Shown here piece by piece: positions 9,190 to 18,055 of a DNA stretch of 64,000 nt. Position 1 is the first letter of the stretch; the number at the start of each line of letters is the position of its first letter. Made by a program: the position numbers and the translations under genes. Source of the DNA: Enterobacter hormaechei ATCC 49162 (GTDB lineage: Bacteria > Pseudomonadota > Gammaproteobacteria > Enterobacterales > Enterobacteriaceae); assembly GCF_001875655.1 (NCBI RefSeq), contig NZ_MKEQ01000001.1, positions 558,001 through 622,000 of the forward strand. The letters are read 5' to 3'. The notes under the pieces were generated by a model that was not told the origin of the DNA, did no database searches, and was given only the letters and a program-made list of their open reading frames with translations.

Positions 9190-10845
9190 CTAGCGCATAA
9201 TCCGGTCGTCAACGTAGTTACGTTTGTCCGGTGCGGGCGGGAAGTACTGGTACAGCCAGGTCTCGCTGATGGCATCGCCCTGACAGCGCAGGAACAGGCG
9301 CATATCCACCGGCTCGGTGGAGTCAGAGGTTGGATACCAGTCAAACAGAATGCGATACCCGTCGAACGGTTCGACATAGAGGATCTCCACCTGCTTCGCT
9401 TCACCGCTGGACAGGGTGATCACCGGCTCAATGCCCTTCGGCGCGGCGGCCTTCAGATCGCCCCCGACGAAGTCAATGGCAAAGCGACGGGCCCACACTT
9501 TCGGGTAGTTTTCACCCGGCGCCCAGCCTTCCGGGAAGCCGCCCATACCGGTACGGGTGGCGTAGACGTTAGCCAGCGGCGAACGCACCGGTGGCTGTGC
9601 GCTCCAGTAAAGACGGTATTTGAAGTCCAGTTCATCGCCCGCCTGCACCGGTTTCTCCGGCTGCCAGAAGCAGACCACGTTATCGAGCGTCTCGCCGGTT
9701 GTCGGGATTTCCATCAGCGCAATGGCGCCTTTACCCCAGTTGTTGCGCGGCTCGACCCACAGGCTTGGTCGCTTGTTATACCAGCCCATCACGTCCTGAT
9801 AGTGTGAGAAGTCACGGTCAAGCTGCAACAAGCCGAAGCCTTTCGGGTTTTTATCCTGATAGGCGTTAAATTGCAGCTTTTGCGGGTTGTTCAGCGGTCG
9901 GCAGATCCACTCCCCGTTTCCGCGCCACATCGCCAGACGGTCTGAATCGTGGATCTGCGGATGAATGGTGTCACACATGCGGCGTTCGTTATTGCCGCAG
10001 CTAAACATGCTGGTCATCGGCGAGATGCCAAGCTGCTTGATGTCTTTGCGCGCGTAGAGGTGGTTTTCAACGTCCATGATCACCTGGCTCTTCTCACAGT
10101 GGATCACAAACTTATAGGCACCGGTAATGCTCGGGCTGTCCAGCAGCGCATAGACGGTAAAGGTGGTATCACCCGGCTTAACGGTTTCAAACCAGAAGGA
10201 GGTGAAGTCCGGGAACTCTTCCGGGGTGTCGGTAAAGGTATCTACCGCCAGACCGCGCGCGGAAAGGCCGTACTGGTAGGTATCATCCACCGCGCGGAAG
10301 TAGCTCGCGCCCAGGAACGAAACGATATCGCGTCGGGCCAGCTCTGGCGCTTTAAAGACGCGGAACCCGGCGAATCCGAGGTCGCTCTGCCCTTCAAGCT
10401 GGCGGGTATCCACGCCCGTATCGCCGTAGCTGAACAGTTCAGGCCGGAAGTGAATTTCACGCGCCTGCGAGGTCGTTTGATCCAGCGAGAACATGCGCAC
10501 GCGGCGGCGGAACCCCATCCCCATATGGAAGAACTGGGCGTCCAGCTGTCGGCCTTCAATGTTATTCCACAGCGACTGCTTCTCATCGTAACGGATGGCG
10601 TTGTACGCCTGCGGCGTCATGGTCGCCAGCGTTTCCGGCAGCGGACGTGGCGCACCGCCCCACGGGGTTTTCGCCAGATCGTGCGCCATGGATTGCAGAA
10701 CAGAGAAGTCAAAGCGGCGGCTCTGACCGTCTGCAATGTCGGAATCAGCAGCATACGCCGCCTGGGAAAACAGAGAAGCAAGGCCAGAAGTGCCGCTCAG
10801 GGCAGCCATTGCCAGGGAACCTTTGAGAAAACGTCTGCGATTCAT
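9190..10845 (-). CDS. opgD: OpgD (MdoD), osmoregulated periplasmic glucan biosynthesis protein
   Basis: A 551-residue periplasmic protein. [18 protein letters not shown] carries a twin-arginine motif (RRRFLK) followed by a hydrophobic stretch and AYAAD, so it is exported folded by the Tat system. The rest is the OpgG/OpgD glucan-backbone domain with long near-identical stretches to E. coli OpgD, for example [20 protein letters not shown]. The open frame runs up to 10929, but the Tat start at 10845 gives exactly the E. coli length. OpgD shapes the beta-1,2-linked glucans made by OpgGH; recent work on the family reports glucanase activity. Confidence 0.95.
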   Translation of the reverse strand: MNRRRFLKGSLAMAALSGTSGLASLFSQAAYAADSDIADGQSRRFDFSVLQSMAHDLAKTPWGGAPRPLPETLATMTPQAYNAIRYDEKQSLWNNIEGRQLDAQFFHMGMGFRRRVRMFSLDQTTSQAREIHFRPELFSYGDTGVDTRQLEGQSDLGFAGFRVFKAPELARRDIVSFLGASYFRAVDDTYQYGLSARGLAVDTFTDTPEEFPDFTSFWFETVKPGDTTFTVYALLDSPSITGAYKFVIHCEKSQVIMDVENHLYARKDIKQLGISPMTSMFSCGNNERRMCDTIHPQIHDSDRLAMWRGNGEWICRPLNNPQKLQFNAYQDKNPKGFGLLQLDRDFSHYQDVMGWYNKRPSLWVEPRNNWGKGAIALMEIPTTGETLDNVVCFWQPEKPVQAGDELDFKYRLYWSAQPPVRSPLANVYATRTGMGGFPEGWAPGENYPKVWARRFAIDFVGGDLKAAAPKGIEPVITLSSGEAKQVEILYVEPFDGYRILFDWYPTSDSTEPVDMRLFLRCQGDAISETWLYQYFPPAPDKRNYVDDRIMR

Positions 10846-11030
10846 GCCTGAGAAAACGTCCTTATGGTCGTGTGAATGAGTTTCGCGCGCAGCGAAATGA
10901 CGGCAAGAAAGAACGCACAGCCTAAACAAAAACGGTTAAGAATCCAATTGTTGGCGGGTGATTATCTGAACAAACCGAGAAATATTTTCTGTCGACCAGA
11001 ACGGCCTGAAAAAGGGGTAAAGTTATGTAT

Positions 11031-11064
11031 AAAAATGCCCCGGTGCGACATCGACAACCGGGGC
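11031..11064 (-). terminator. Terminator after the amino-acid-binding protein gene
   Basis: GCCCCGGT (11037-11044) and ACCGGGGC (11057-11064) form an 8-bp stem with a 12-base loop. AAAAA at 11031-11035 gives the U tract on the minus strand, just downstream of the stop at 11076. Confidence 0.75.
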
Positions 11065-11075
11065 GAATGAGGCGG

Positions 11076-11849
11076 TTATTTTACGCTGACATCGATACCC
11101 GGAAAGTACTTATCAGCCAGTTTCGCGATCGTGCCGTCGGCACGTACTTTATCAATTGCGGCATCAAGCTGCTTTTTGGTGGCTTCATCCCCCTTACGCA
11201 GCCCAAAGCCGATCCCACTGCCGAGGATAGTGTCGTCCGACACCGGTTTGCCGATAAAGCCAAACCCTTTACCCTGCGGCTTGCTGAGGAAACCGGCCTG
11301 CCCGGCCGCTGACATCACCAGCGAGGCATCAATACGGCCATTCAGCAGATCTCCCCAGGCCATATTCTGATCTTTATAAGACACCACGGTGACACCGTGC
11401 TTCTCCCAGTGCTCTTTGGCGTAAGTTTCCTGAATTGACCCCTGGAGAACGCCGATGGTTTTGCCCTTCAGCCCTTCCGGCGTGGCCTCTACCGCAGAAC
11501 CGGCTTTCCCCACCAGCTGGGAGGGAATGCGGTAGATCGGCTGGGTGAAATCAATGCTCTTGCGACGCTGTTCGGTGATGTTCATCGCCGAGTTGATGGC
11601 GTCGAACTTCTTCGCCACCAGACCGGGGATCAGCGCATCAAACGAGGTTTCTACCCAGCTGCACTTCAGCGCGGCGGCCTGGCAGATGGCATTTCCCAGC
11701 TCTACGTCAAACCCTTCCAGCTCCCCTGACGCATTGCGGCTTTCAAACGGCGGATATTCCGCTTCCAGCCCGTACCGCAACTCGGTGGCGGCAAACGACG
11801 AGAATGAACACAGCAGACCTATGCCGACAACTAACGCGCGTAATTTCAT
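11076..11849 (-). CDS. Periplasmic polar-amino-acid-binding protein (SBP family 3)
   Basis: A 257-residue solute-binding protein of the HisJ/ArgT/FliY class. The signal peptide is MKLRALVVGIGLLCSFSSFA, and the mature start ATELRYGLEAEYPPFESRN is the typical family opening. Ligand-site motifs include GFDVELGNAIC and SAMNITEQRRKSIDFTQP. The start at 11849 was chosen over longer frames because it begins the signal peptide. The gene begins 10 bp after the aminotransferase stop, so the two form an operon, and a shared amino acid or keto-acid substrate is likely. No permease or ATPase gene is nearby. Confidence 0.9.
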   Translation of the reverse strand: MKLRALVVGIGLLCSFSSFAATELRYGLEAEYPPFESRNASGELEGFDVELGNAICQAAALKCSWVETSFDALIPGLVAKKFDAINSAMNITEQRRKSIDFTQPIYRIPSQLVGKAGSAVEATPEGLKGKTIGVLQGSIQETYAKEHWEKHGVTVVSYKDQNMAWGDLLNGRIDASLVMSAAGQAGFLSKPQGKGFGFIGKPVSDDTILGSGIGFGLRKGDEATKKQLDAAIDKVRADGTIAKLADKYFPGIDVSVK

Positions 11850-11859
11850 CTTAAATTCC

Positions 11860-13029
11860 TTAACGTGGTGTAACCCGACACAGGGCTTGTGCACCTGCCC
11901 GTAACGTCGCCTCATCTTTCGCAAAAGAGAGACGGATCAGTTTATTGTCCGTGCCATCGGCATAAAACGCCGACAGCGGAATGGTGGCAACCCCGCCCTC
12001 AACAATCAGCCTTTTCACCATCTCACTGTCGCGCTCGTCGCTGAAGCCGCTGTAATCCGCCAGCAGGAAGAACGAACCGGCACTCGGAAGCAGCCTGAAC
12101 GGTGAGTCAGCGAGCAAACTTTGCAGCAGATCGCGCTTGCGCTGATAAAACGCCGCCAGCGACAGCCAGGTTTGCGGATCGGTCATGTGTTCGGCAAACG
12201 CGTACTGCATTGGGGTATCGGCAGAGAACATTAAAAATTGATGGACTTTACAGATCTCATCCATCAGCTCCGCGGGTGCCACACAATACCCCACACGCCA
12301 GCCGGTGACGTGATAGGTTTTTCCGAAAGAAGAAATAATCACGCTGCGCTCCGCCAGCTGTGGGTGCGTCGCCATCCCGTGATGCGGTTCGCCATCAAAA
12401 ACAACGTGCTCATACACTTCGTCAGACAAAATGATGATGTCGGTGTGACGCGTCAGCGCGGCCAGCTGGTGCAGATCGGCGGCTGAAAACACCTGTCCGC
12501 TCGGGTTGTGTGGCGTATTAACGATGATCATCCGCGTGCGCGGGGTAATGGCCGCCCGCACTTCATCCCAGTTCACGGCAAAATCCGGTACCGTCAGCTT
12601 AATGGCTACCGGCGTCGCCCCTTGCAGACGCACAATCGGCGCATAGCTGTCAAAGGAGGGTTCGAAATAGATCACCTCATCGCCAGGATGAACCAGCCCG
12701 CTGATGGCCGAGTAAAGCCCTTCGCTGGCGCTGGCGGTCACCAGCACCTCATTCGATGGGTCATAGTGTGTGCCATAGAGCGTGGCAATTTTGTCCGCAA
12801 TGCGCTCCCTGAGCGGTTGCAGCCCGGTCATGGACGCGTACTGGTTATGCCCTGCCTCCATGGCGCGGGTCACGCCGGTGATAAGTTTTGGGTCGCAGGA
12901 AAAATTCGGCGCACCCTGAGAAAGGTTGATGGCGTTATGCCGGGCTGAAAGCTGGCCGATAACGGTAAAAATGGTGGTTCCCACATCGGGCAATTTGGAT
13001 CGTGTCTGCACCGGCGTTTTCAAAGTCAT
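11860..13029 (-). CDS. PLP-dependent aminotransferase, YbdL-like
   Basis: A 389-residue fold-type I aminotransferase resembling YbdL, which prefers methionine. The N-terminal SKLPDVGTTIFTVIGQLSAR and NAINLSQGAPNF match that group. The PLP-binding lysine lies in SSFGKTYHVTGWRVGY, and the cofactor-contacting segments IVNTPHNPSGQVF and ILSDEVYEHVVFDG are intact. E. coli ybdL lies elsewhere, so this is an additional paralogue. It is the first gene of a two-gene operon with the binding protein and is divergent from a LysR regulator that probably controls it. Substrate specificity is inferred. Confidence 0.9.
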   Translation of the reverse strand: MTLKTPVQTRSKLPDVGTTIFTVIGQLSARHNAINLSQGAPNFSCDPKLITGVTRAMEAGHNQYASMTGLQPLRERIADKIATLYGTHYDPSNEVLVTASASEGLYSAISGLVHPGDEVIYFEPSFDSYAPIVRLQGATPVAIKLTVPDFAVNWDEVRAAITPRTRMIIVNTPHNPSGQVFSAADLHQLAALTRHTDIIILSDEVYEHVVFDGEPHHGMATHPQLAERSVIISSFGKTYHVTGWRVGYCVAPAELMDEICKVHQFLMFSADTPMQYAFAEHMTDPQTWLSLAAFYQRKRDLLQSLLADSPFRLLPSAGSFFLLADYSGFSDERDSEMVKRLIVEGGVATIPLSAFYADGTDNKLIRLSFAKDEATLRAGAQALCRVTPR

Positions 13030-13078
13030 CCTCTGTCCCTTCTCGTGGTGAATGCATAACTATTCAAACAACAACTTC

Positions 13079-13120
13079 ATTGTCGGGACAATCGAATTGT
13101 TGTCATAATAGCCATGACAA
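13079..13120. promoter_or_regulatory. Two dyads with shared TTGTC/GACAA half-sites, probable LysR operator
   Basis: In the 113-bp divergent gap, ATTGTC-GG-GACAAT lies at 13079-13092 and TTGTCAT-N7-ATGACAA at 13100-13120. The second has the T-N11-A form usual for LysR-type binding sites. Both use the same TTGTC half-site, so the adjacent LysR regulator is the natural candidate to bind them. Confidence 0.55.
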
Positions 13121-13142
13121 AAATGCATAGCTAAGGTGAGAT

Positions 13143-13985
13143 ATGTCGCGCCGTTCATTTCCGCTTAATGCCGTAGAGACGTTCATTGTGACCGCGCGTC
13201 ACCTGAATCTGACCCACGCCGCCAGAGAGCTTTGTCTGACGCAGGGGGCGGTAAGCCGTAAAATCGCCTCGCTGGAAAGCTGGTTCGGCTTCCCGCTGTT
13301 CGAACGCCATGCGCGCGGCCTGCGTCTCTCTTCGCAGGGAAGCGCCCTGCTGCCGGAGCTGCAATCTGCGTTTGAACACCTGCTGAACGTCGCTGAACAG
13401 GCACGGTCGCACCAGACCGTGATTCGTCTGAAAGCGCCTACCTGCGCAATGCGCTGGCTGGTGCCGCGTCTGTTACAGGTGGAACGTGAACAGCCGGAAC
13501 TCCAGATTGCGCTGACCACCACCACCGATCACAACGTCAATTTCAAAACCGAATCCTATGACGCGGCGATTGTGTTTGGGACGCACATGAGCGCCGGGGA
13601 TCTGCTGTTCGAAGAGGCCTTAACGCCGGTGATGAGTCCGCTGCGGGCCGGTTCTGCGCTGGAAACGCTCACCTTCCTGCACCCCACGCGGGACAAGACG
13701 GACTGGACGCTATGGCTGGCGAAACAGCCGCACCCGACGCCAGCTATGCTCAAAAATCAACACTTCGAAACCATGGATCTGGCAATTACCGCCGCCATTC
13801 AGGGGCTGGGCATCGCCATCGCGGATGAAACGCTGGTGGAGGAGGACGTGCGCGCCGGACGGCTGATGCGGCCTTTTGACACAAGCATCAAGACGGGGGC
13901 GAGCTACCGGCTGGTATTACGCGACGCACCCGGCCCGGAAAACGGGCTGGATGCGTTTCGCGCCTGTCTGCTCAGTCGAGGCTGA
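13143..13985 (+). CDS. LysR-family regulator, GcvA-like
   Basis: A 280-residue LTTR. The N-terminal winged helix (about 1-65) reads FPLNAVETFIVTARHLNLTH then AARELCLTQGAVSRKIASLE, as in the GcvA/AmpR branch. The C-terminal effector domain contains DLAITAAIQGLGIAIADETL. It is divergent from the aminotransferase/binding-protein operon and faces the paired dyads at 13079-13120, so local control and autoregulation are expected. The last 14 bases overlap the convergent esterase gene. The inducer is unknown. Confidence 0.88.
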   Translation: MSRRSFPLNAVETFIVTARHLNLTHAARELCLTQGAVSRKIASLESWFGFPLFERHARGLRLSSQGSALLPELQSAFEHLLNVAEQARSHQTVIRLKAPTCAMRWLVPRLLQVEREQPELQIALTTTTDHNVNFKTESYDAAIVFGTHMSAGDLLFEEALTPVMSPLRAGSALETLTFLHPTRDKTDWTLWLAKQPHPTPAMLKNQHFETMDLAITAAIQGLGIAIADETLVEEDVRAGRLMRPFDTSIKTGASYRLVLRDAPGPENGLDAFRACLLSRG

Positions 13986-15477
13986 CGTGGTGTTTCATCA
14001 CCCGTTTGAAGAGGCTCATGCGGGCACGCATGAAACGGTTTTCAAGCCGAAAACCTGCATGTTTATTCACACCGATACGTAAGAGTACGTCCCGCCCTTT
14101 CCGGCAGGCGGGCCAGCGCGTCGGCCCTGCCAGACTGTCACGTGCCCCCGCATCCCGGGCAAAACTCACCCAGTAGTCCGCCACCTGAGCGGCGAAGACC
14201 AGATCGCGTTCGTTGACATACTGCCGCGAAGGTTCCACCAGGCCAAGGGTATCGAACACGTAGGGCACTTCGTTACCGTGCCAGGCGCCGTTAATGTAGG
14301 TCGCGTGCTCCGCTTCGGCCACATAATCAAACCAGTATCGCCAGCACAAACCGCCCGCCCGCTGCTGCGCCTGCATCACCACGTATCCCATGGTGGTAAA
14401 GGCCATGTCGCGGCATACCTGCCTGCCGAGTTCCTCATCGCCCTTCACGCCCGGATAGAGCAGCTTGATCAGCCCCAGGCCGAAGCGCCGCTCGCGGCGA
14501 AGCTTCTGGATCTGCCCGGCAAGATCGACCCCGAATACCGACATCACGCTGGCTTCGTCGCTGTTCGACCCTATCATCACCGGTACAGGATGCTGACGGG
14601 CCGCGAAAAAGACGTCGAGCATGGCTTCAGGCAGAACGCAGTCACCCACGATGGGCGCAGGAGCGATATTCAGCGGCGAGGTCAGCGGCCAGAACGCCTC
14701 AGGCGGGATCGCGCGAAGCTGTTCCGCGGTGGCATTTTCCAGACCGAAATGGGCGGCAATGGCTTCGCCTTTATGCATGGCCTGTTCGCGCGGCGTGTCC
14801 GGCAGTGTGTACCCGCTTTGCACAATGGCTTTATGGAACAGCCCTCCCGCAAGCGGGGAAGCCATCAGCGACAGCACGCTGCGCGCCCCGGCCGACTCGC
14901 CAAAAACGGTAATGTTCTCAGGATCGCCGCCGAACGCGGCAATGTTATCGCGCACCCATTCCAGGGCCTGGATCTGATCGAGCAGCGCAAAATTATGCAC
15001 CACGCGCTCTTCCTCCCCCTCCAGCGCCGGATGGGCAAAAAAGCCGAGGTGCCCGAGACGGTAATTAATTGTCACCACCACCGCGCCGCGCTTCGCCAGC
15101 GCCCTGCCGTTATACGGAGGCAGCCCGCCAGCGCCGAGGGTAAAGCCTCCGCCGTGCAGCCAGACCATCACCGGAAGCGGCGTGGCGCGTGCGATCGGCG
15201 ACCAGACGTTAAGGTAGAGGCAGTCTTCAGAGAACTGGCCGGGATCGCCGCCGCCCAGCTCCTGACAGCTTTCGCTGCTCTGCCAGCTGGAGGCGGAGAA
15301 CGCCGTCGCCGGGCGCACGCCATCCCAGCGCTCGGGGGGACGCGGGGAGCGCCAGCGCCACGGGCCTACGGGCGGTGCCGCATAGGGAATGCCGCACCAC
15401 ACGTGGGTATTGTCTTCAGTAAAACCAATCAGTGCGCCCTGGCGCGTTTCAACCACAGGGGCGGAGGGATTTTCCAT
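13972..15477 (-). CDS. Type-B carboxylesterase/lipase
   Basis: A 501-residue alpha/beta-hydrolase of the carboxylesterase type B family. The nucleophile S195 sits in GESAGA, with the oxyanion-hole segment VWLHGGGFTLGAGG at about 106-119. The acid is probably the Glu of GSNSDEAS, and the His is in GAWHGNEVPYVF. The N-terminal GALIGFTEDNTHVWCGIPYA is also typical. There is no signal peptide, so it is cytosolic. It lies 42 bp downstream of ydcJ in the same direction and may be cotranscribed with it. It is absent from the corresponding E. coli interval. The natural ester substrate is unknown. Confidence 0.88.
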   Translation of the reverse strand: MENPSAPVVETRQGALIGFTEDNTHVWCGIPYAAPPVGPWRWRSPRPPERWDGVRPATAFSASSWQSSESCQELGGGDPGQFSEDCLYLNVWSPIARATPLPVMVWLHGGGFTLGAGGLPPYNGRALAKRGAVVVTINYRLGHLGFFAHPALEGEEERVVHNFALLDQIQALEWVRDNIAAFGGDPENITVFGESAGARSVLSLMASPLAGGLFHKAIVQSGYTLPDTPREQAMHKGEAIAAHFGLENATAEQLRAIPPEAFWPLTSPLNIAPAPIVGDCVLPEAMLDVFFAARQHPVPVMIGSNSDEASVMSVFGVDLAGQIQKLRRERRFGLGLIKLLYPGVKGDEELGRQVCRDMAFTTMGYVVMQAQQRAGGLCWRYWFDYVAEAEHATYINGAWHGNEVPYVFDTLGLVEPSRQYVNERDLVFAAQVADYWVSFARDAGARDSLAGPTRWPACRKGRDVLLRIGVNKHAGFRLENRFMRARMSLFKRVMKHHVSLD

Positions 15478-15519
15478 ACCAACCTTCTTTTTCCATCACA
15501 CCCTTGCAGAGTAACGGTT

Positions 15520-16863
15520 TCAGAGCAAACCGCAACGCTGTTTGCTGCGCACCTCCGCCTCCTCGTACAGCGAAAACTCATCGTGTACCGCACAGCCGAG
15601 TGCGGCTTCGAAGGCCTGGCGGCTGGCATTGCCGTGGCTGCGCGCCTGCGTTTCATTGCCGAGATTCGACTGGAAGATCCCCGCCGCGCTGACGGGCAGA
15701 AAATCCTCGTAGGTGATCGGCTGGGCCACAACCCAGCCGCGTTCGATCAGCGGCTGCGGATCGTCGCCGGGACGAAACGCGTGCCGATGCGCCTCCCCTG
15801 TCGGGGTCAGACGGTAGCGGAAATAGGCCAGCCCCTGACGGCGCAGGAACATTTCACTGTCCGGGAAAGCGCTGAAGATCTCGCGCAGGTGAAGCTGGTG
15901 GGTCAGGTTATCTTTGCCGGTCCCGGCCTGATTTAACAGGCTGTCGTACAGCTCGCGTCCTTTCGGCGTAAGGGCCACGCCGCGCTGCTCAATCTCACCG
16001 AAACGCGCGGTATGGGTGCCCTTGTGTTCTCCCGCGAAAAGCACCGGCTCTTCCAGCGCCTTAAAGCTGGTCTGGCGCAGGAGGATCGGCACCTCGCGGC
16101 GCGGCGGGCCTTCAATCAGAATTTTCGGTTCAATACCGTACTTCGGCATCAGCTCCTGCACCCGGTCGATATCCAGCGTGCGCGGCGTGAGATGGTTGAT
16201 ATGGCACCCCGGGAAACAGACCACGTCGGCAATCAGGCGATGTTCGTTGCTCAGCGCCAGATAGGTTTCCTGATCCACCGTCGCATGACGATGCCAGCGG
16301 AAGGTTTCTAACGCCTCCTGCACAAATTCACGCGCCTGCGCCCCGGTAAAGTGTCCCTGCGCATCATGCAGGTCAATCAGTTCCAGACAGCGCGGCGTAA
16401 AGATGTTGCGTCGGGAGAGGATCTCCGCCGCCCTTTCGCGCAGCGCAACGTTTTCAATCAGCTCCAGGCGCAGCAGCGAAGTAAAAATGCGAAACGGATT
16501 ACGGCACAGCGCCGCATCGTCAGTCGGACGAAACGCCGTCGAGTGGACGGGCACACCCGCCTGGGAGAGATCGTAATAGCTGACCGGGTACATGCCCATA
16601 ATGGCGAAGATCCGGCGCAGGGTGGAAAGCTCCTGCGCGGTGCCGACGCGGATCGCACCGTGACGCTCTACGTTCAGGCGCGCCAGTTCGTCTGCGTTTG
16701 CCAGTTGTTCATGTAAAAGGGGGTTATTTTCCAGAACCGCCAGGTTAACGTCCGCCACCAGTTCCAGCAAGGTGCCGTACTGCGGAACTTCCTGCTGGTA
16801 CATCGCCGACATAGCCTGCGAAAAGTGTTCCCGAATATCATCAGCCGTGATGGTGTTCGCCAT
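15520..16863 (-). CDS. ydcJ: YdcJ, DUF1338/HglS-type non-heme iron oxygenase
   Basis: A 447-residue protein, the same length as E. coli YdcJ and near identical in long stretches, such as EVPQYGTLLELVADVNLAVL. The family, typified by Pseudomonas HglS, converts 2-oxoadipate to 2-hydroxyglutarate in lysine catabolism. The family's metal-binding residues have visible counterparts: H68 in VERHGAIRVG, the His pair of CHINHLTPR (about 220), and Glu in ARFGEIEQRG (about 292). It is divergent from ydcI. A small hairpin just upstream could mask its Shine-Dalgarno sequence. Confidence 0.93.
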   Translation of the reverse strand: MANTITADDIREHFSQAMSAMYQQEVPQYGTLLELVADVNLAVLENNPLLHEQLANADELARLNVERHGAIRVGTAQELSTLRRIFAIMGMYPVSYYDLSQAGVPVHSTAFRPTDDAALCRNPFRIFTSLLRLELIENVALRERAAEILSRRNIFTPRCLELIDLHDAQGHFTGAQAREFVQEALETFRWHRHATVDQETYLALSNEHRLIADVVCFPGCHINHLTPRTLDIDRVQELMPKYGIEPKILIEGPPRREVPILLRQTSFKALEEPVLFAGEHKGTHTARFGEIEQRGVALTPKGRELYDSLLNQAGTGKDNLTHQLHLREIFSAFPDSEMFLRRQGLAYFRYRLTPTGEAHRHAFRPGDDPQPLIERGWVVAQPITYEDFLPVSAAGIFQSNLGNETQARSHGNASRQAFEAALGCAVHDEFSLYEEAEVRSKQRCGLL

Positions 16864-16873
16864 GATGTCATGC

Positions 16874-16895
16874 CTCCAGTGAATACTACCTGGAG
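16874..16895 (-). promoter_or_regulatory. Hairpin covering the ydcJ Shine-Dalgarno sequence
   Basis: CTCCAG at 16874-16879 and CTGGAG at 16890-16895 are complementary across 10 bases. In the ydcJ transcript the 3' arm contains the TGGAG of the ribosome-binding site before the start at 16863. The short stem could lower initiation, or the dyad could be a protein site in the ydcJ/ydcI gap. Confidence 0.35.
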
Positions 16896-17090
16896 TGTAG
16901 AGAAGCCCATTCCTTTCGTTGGGAAGAATTTACGAATTGTGATCCAGGCAGACGAGTGGTCAAAGCGTGGGCGTTTTCGAAAAACGGTTGTAACTCAAAT
17001 AGATCAGATGTTAAAAATATTTTGCTATCAGGTTATCAAATTCAAACATCTTAACTTGTCACCCGCGTCGCTCTGTTTTTAACATCGCCT

Positions 17091-18014
17091 ATGGAAAAAA
17101 ATGGTCTGTTCAGTCAGCGCATACGCTTGCGCCATTTACATACTTTTGTGGCCGTCGCTCAACAGGGAACGCTGGGGCGAGCGGCTGAAACCCTTAACCT
17201 CAGTCAGCCTGCACTCTCCAAAACGCTAAACGAACTGGAACAGCTTACCGGAACCCGCCTGTTCGATCGCGGTCGTCTGGGCGCTCAGCTTACGCTCGTG
17301 GGCGAACAGTTCCTGACGCATGCCGTCAAAGTTCTCGATGCACTCAACACCGCCGGTCAGGCGCTCAACCGTAAAGAGGAGCCGGCCAGCGACATCGTGC
17401 GCGTGGGCGCGCTGCCGACGGCGGCGTTGGGCATATTGCCTGCGGCGATCGGCCAGTTCCACCGCCAGCAAAAGCACGCCACGCTTCAGGTCGCGACCAT
17501 GAATAATACAATGCTGCTGGCGGGCCTGAAGTCAGGCGAGCTGGATCTGGGCATTGGTCGGATGTCCGATCCGGAACTGATGAGCGGCCTGAATTACGAG
17601 CTTTTGTTCCTGGAATCCCTGAAGCTGGTGGTGCGTCCGAATCATCCCCTGTTGCAGGATACCGTGACCCTGAGCCGCGTGATGGAGTGGCCGGTTGTCG
17701 TTTCACCGAAAGGAACCGTGCCGCGTCAGAATGCGGAAGCTTTACTGCAAATGCAGGGCTGCACGCTGCCGTCAGGGTGTATTGAAACGCTTTCGGCGTC
17801 GCTTTCTCGCCAGCTTACCGTGGATTATGACTACGTGTGGTTTGTGCCGTCCGGCGCGGTGAAGGACGATCTGCGACGCGGCGTGCTTACGGCGCTGCCG
17901 GTAACATCGCCCGGGGCGGGAGAACCCATTGGGATCCTGACGCGCGTAGATGCCTCACTTTCGGAAGGCGCCCAGACGTTGTTAAGCGCCATTCGTAAAT
18001 CAATGCCTCTCTGA
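17091..18014 (+). CDS. ydcI: YdcI, LysR-family regulator
   Basis: A 307-residue LTTR closely matching E. coli and Salmonella YdcI, starting MEKNGLFSQRIRLRHLHTFV. The HTH spans AAETLNLSQPALSKTLNELE (about 32-51). The effector domain keeps YdcI-specific stretches such as GLKSGELDLGIGRMSDPELM and LSASLSRQLTVDYDYVWFVP. YdcI is reported to be a conserved global regulator linked to pH and acid-stress responses. It is divergent from ydcJ with a 227-bp gap and ends at a bidirectional terminator shared with trg. Confidence 0.94.
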   Translation: MEKNGLFSQRIRLRHLHTFVAVAQQGTLGRAAETLNLSQPALSKTLNELEQLTGTRLFDRGRLGAQLTLVGEQFLTHAVKVLDALNTAGQALNRKEEPASDIVRVGALPTAALGILPAAIGQFHRQQKHATLQVATMNNTMLLAGLKSGELDLGIGRMSDPELMSGLNYELLFLESLKLVVRPNHPLLQDTVTLSRVMEWPVVVSPKGTVPRQNAEALLQMQGCTLPSGCIETLSASLSRQLTVDYDYVWFVPSGAVKDDLRRGVLTALPVTSPGAGEPIGILTRVDASLSEGAQTLLSAIRKSMPL

Positions 18015-18027
18015 AGATAAACGTACA

Positions 18028-18052
18028 ACCCGCCGCGAGGGCGGGTCTGTCT
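18028..18052. terminator. Bidirectional terminator between ydcI and trg
   Basis: ACCCGCC (18028-18034) pairs with GGCGGGT (18040-18046) around a 5-base loop, followed by the T-rich CTGTCTT on the plus strand. It lies between the convergent stops of ydcI (18014) and trg (18056). Confidence 0.7.
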
Positions 18053-18055
18053 TAC

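Noticed and set aside
14278..15936. Plus-strand 552-codon frame
   Set aside because: It lies opposite the carboxylesterase and the end of ydcJ, both of which have clear catalytic motifs. The antisense translation looks like a shadow (Arg/His rich, no domain).
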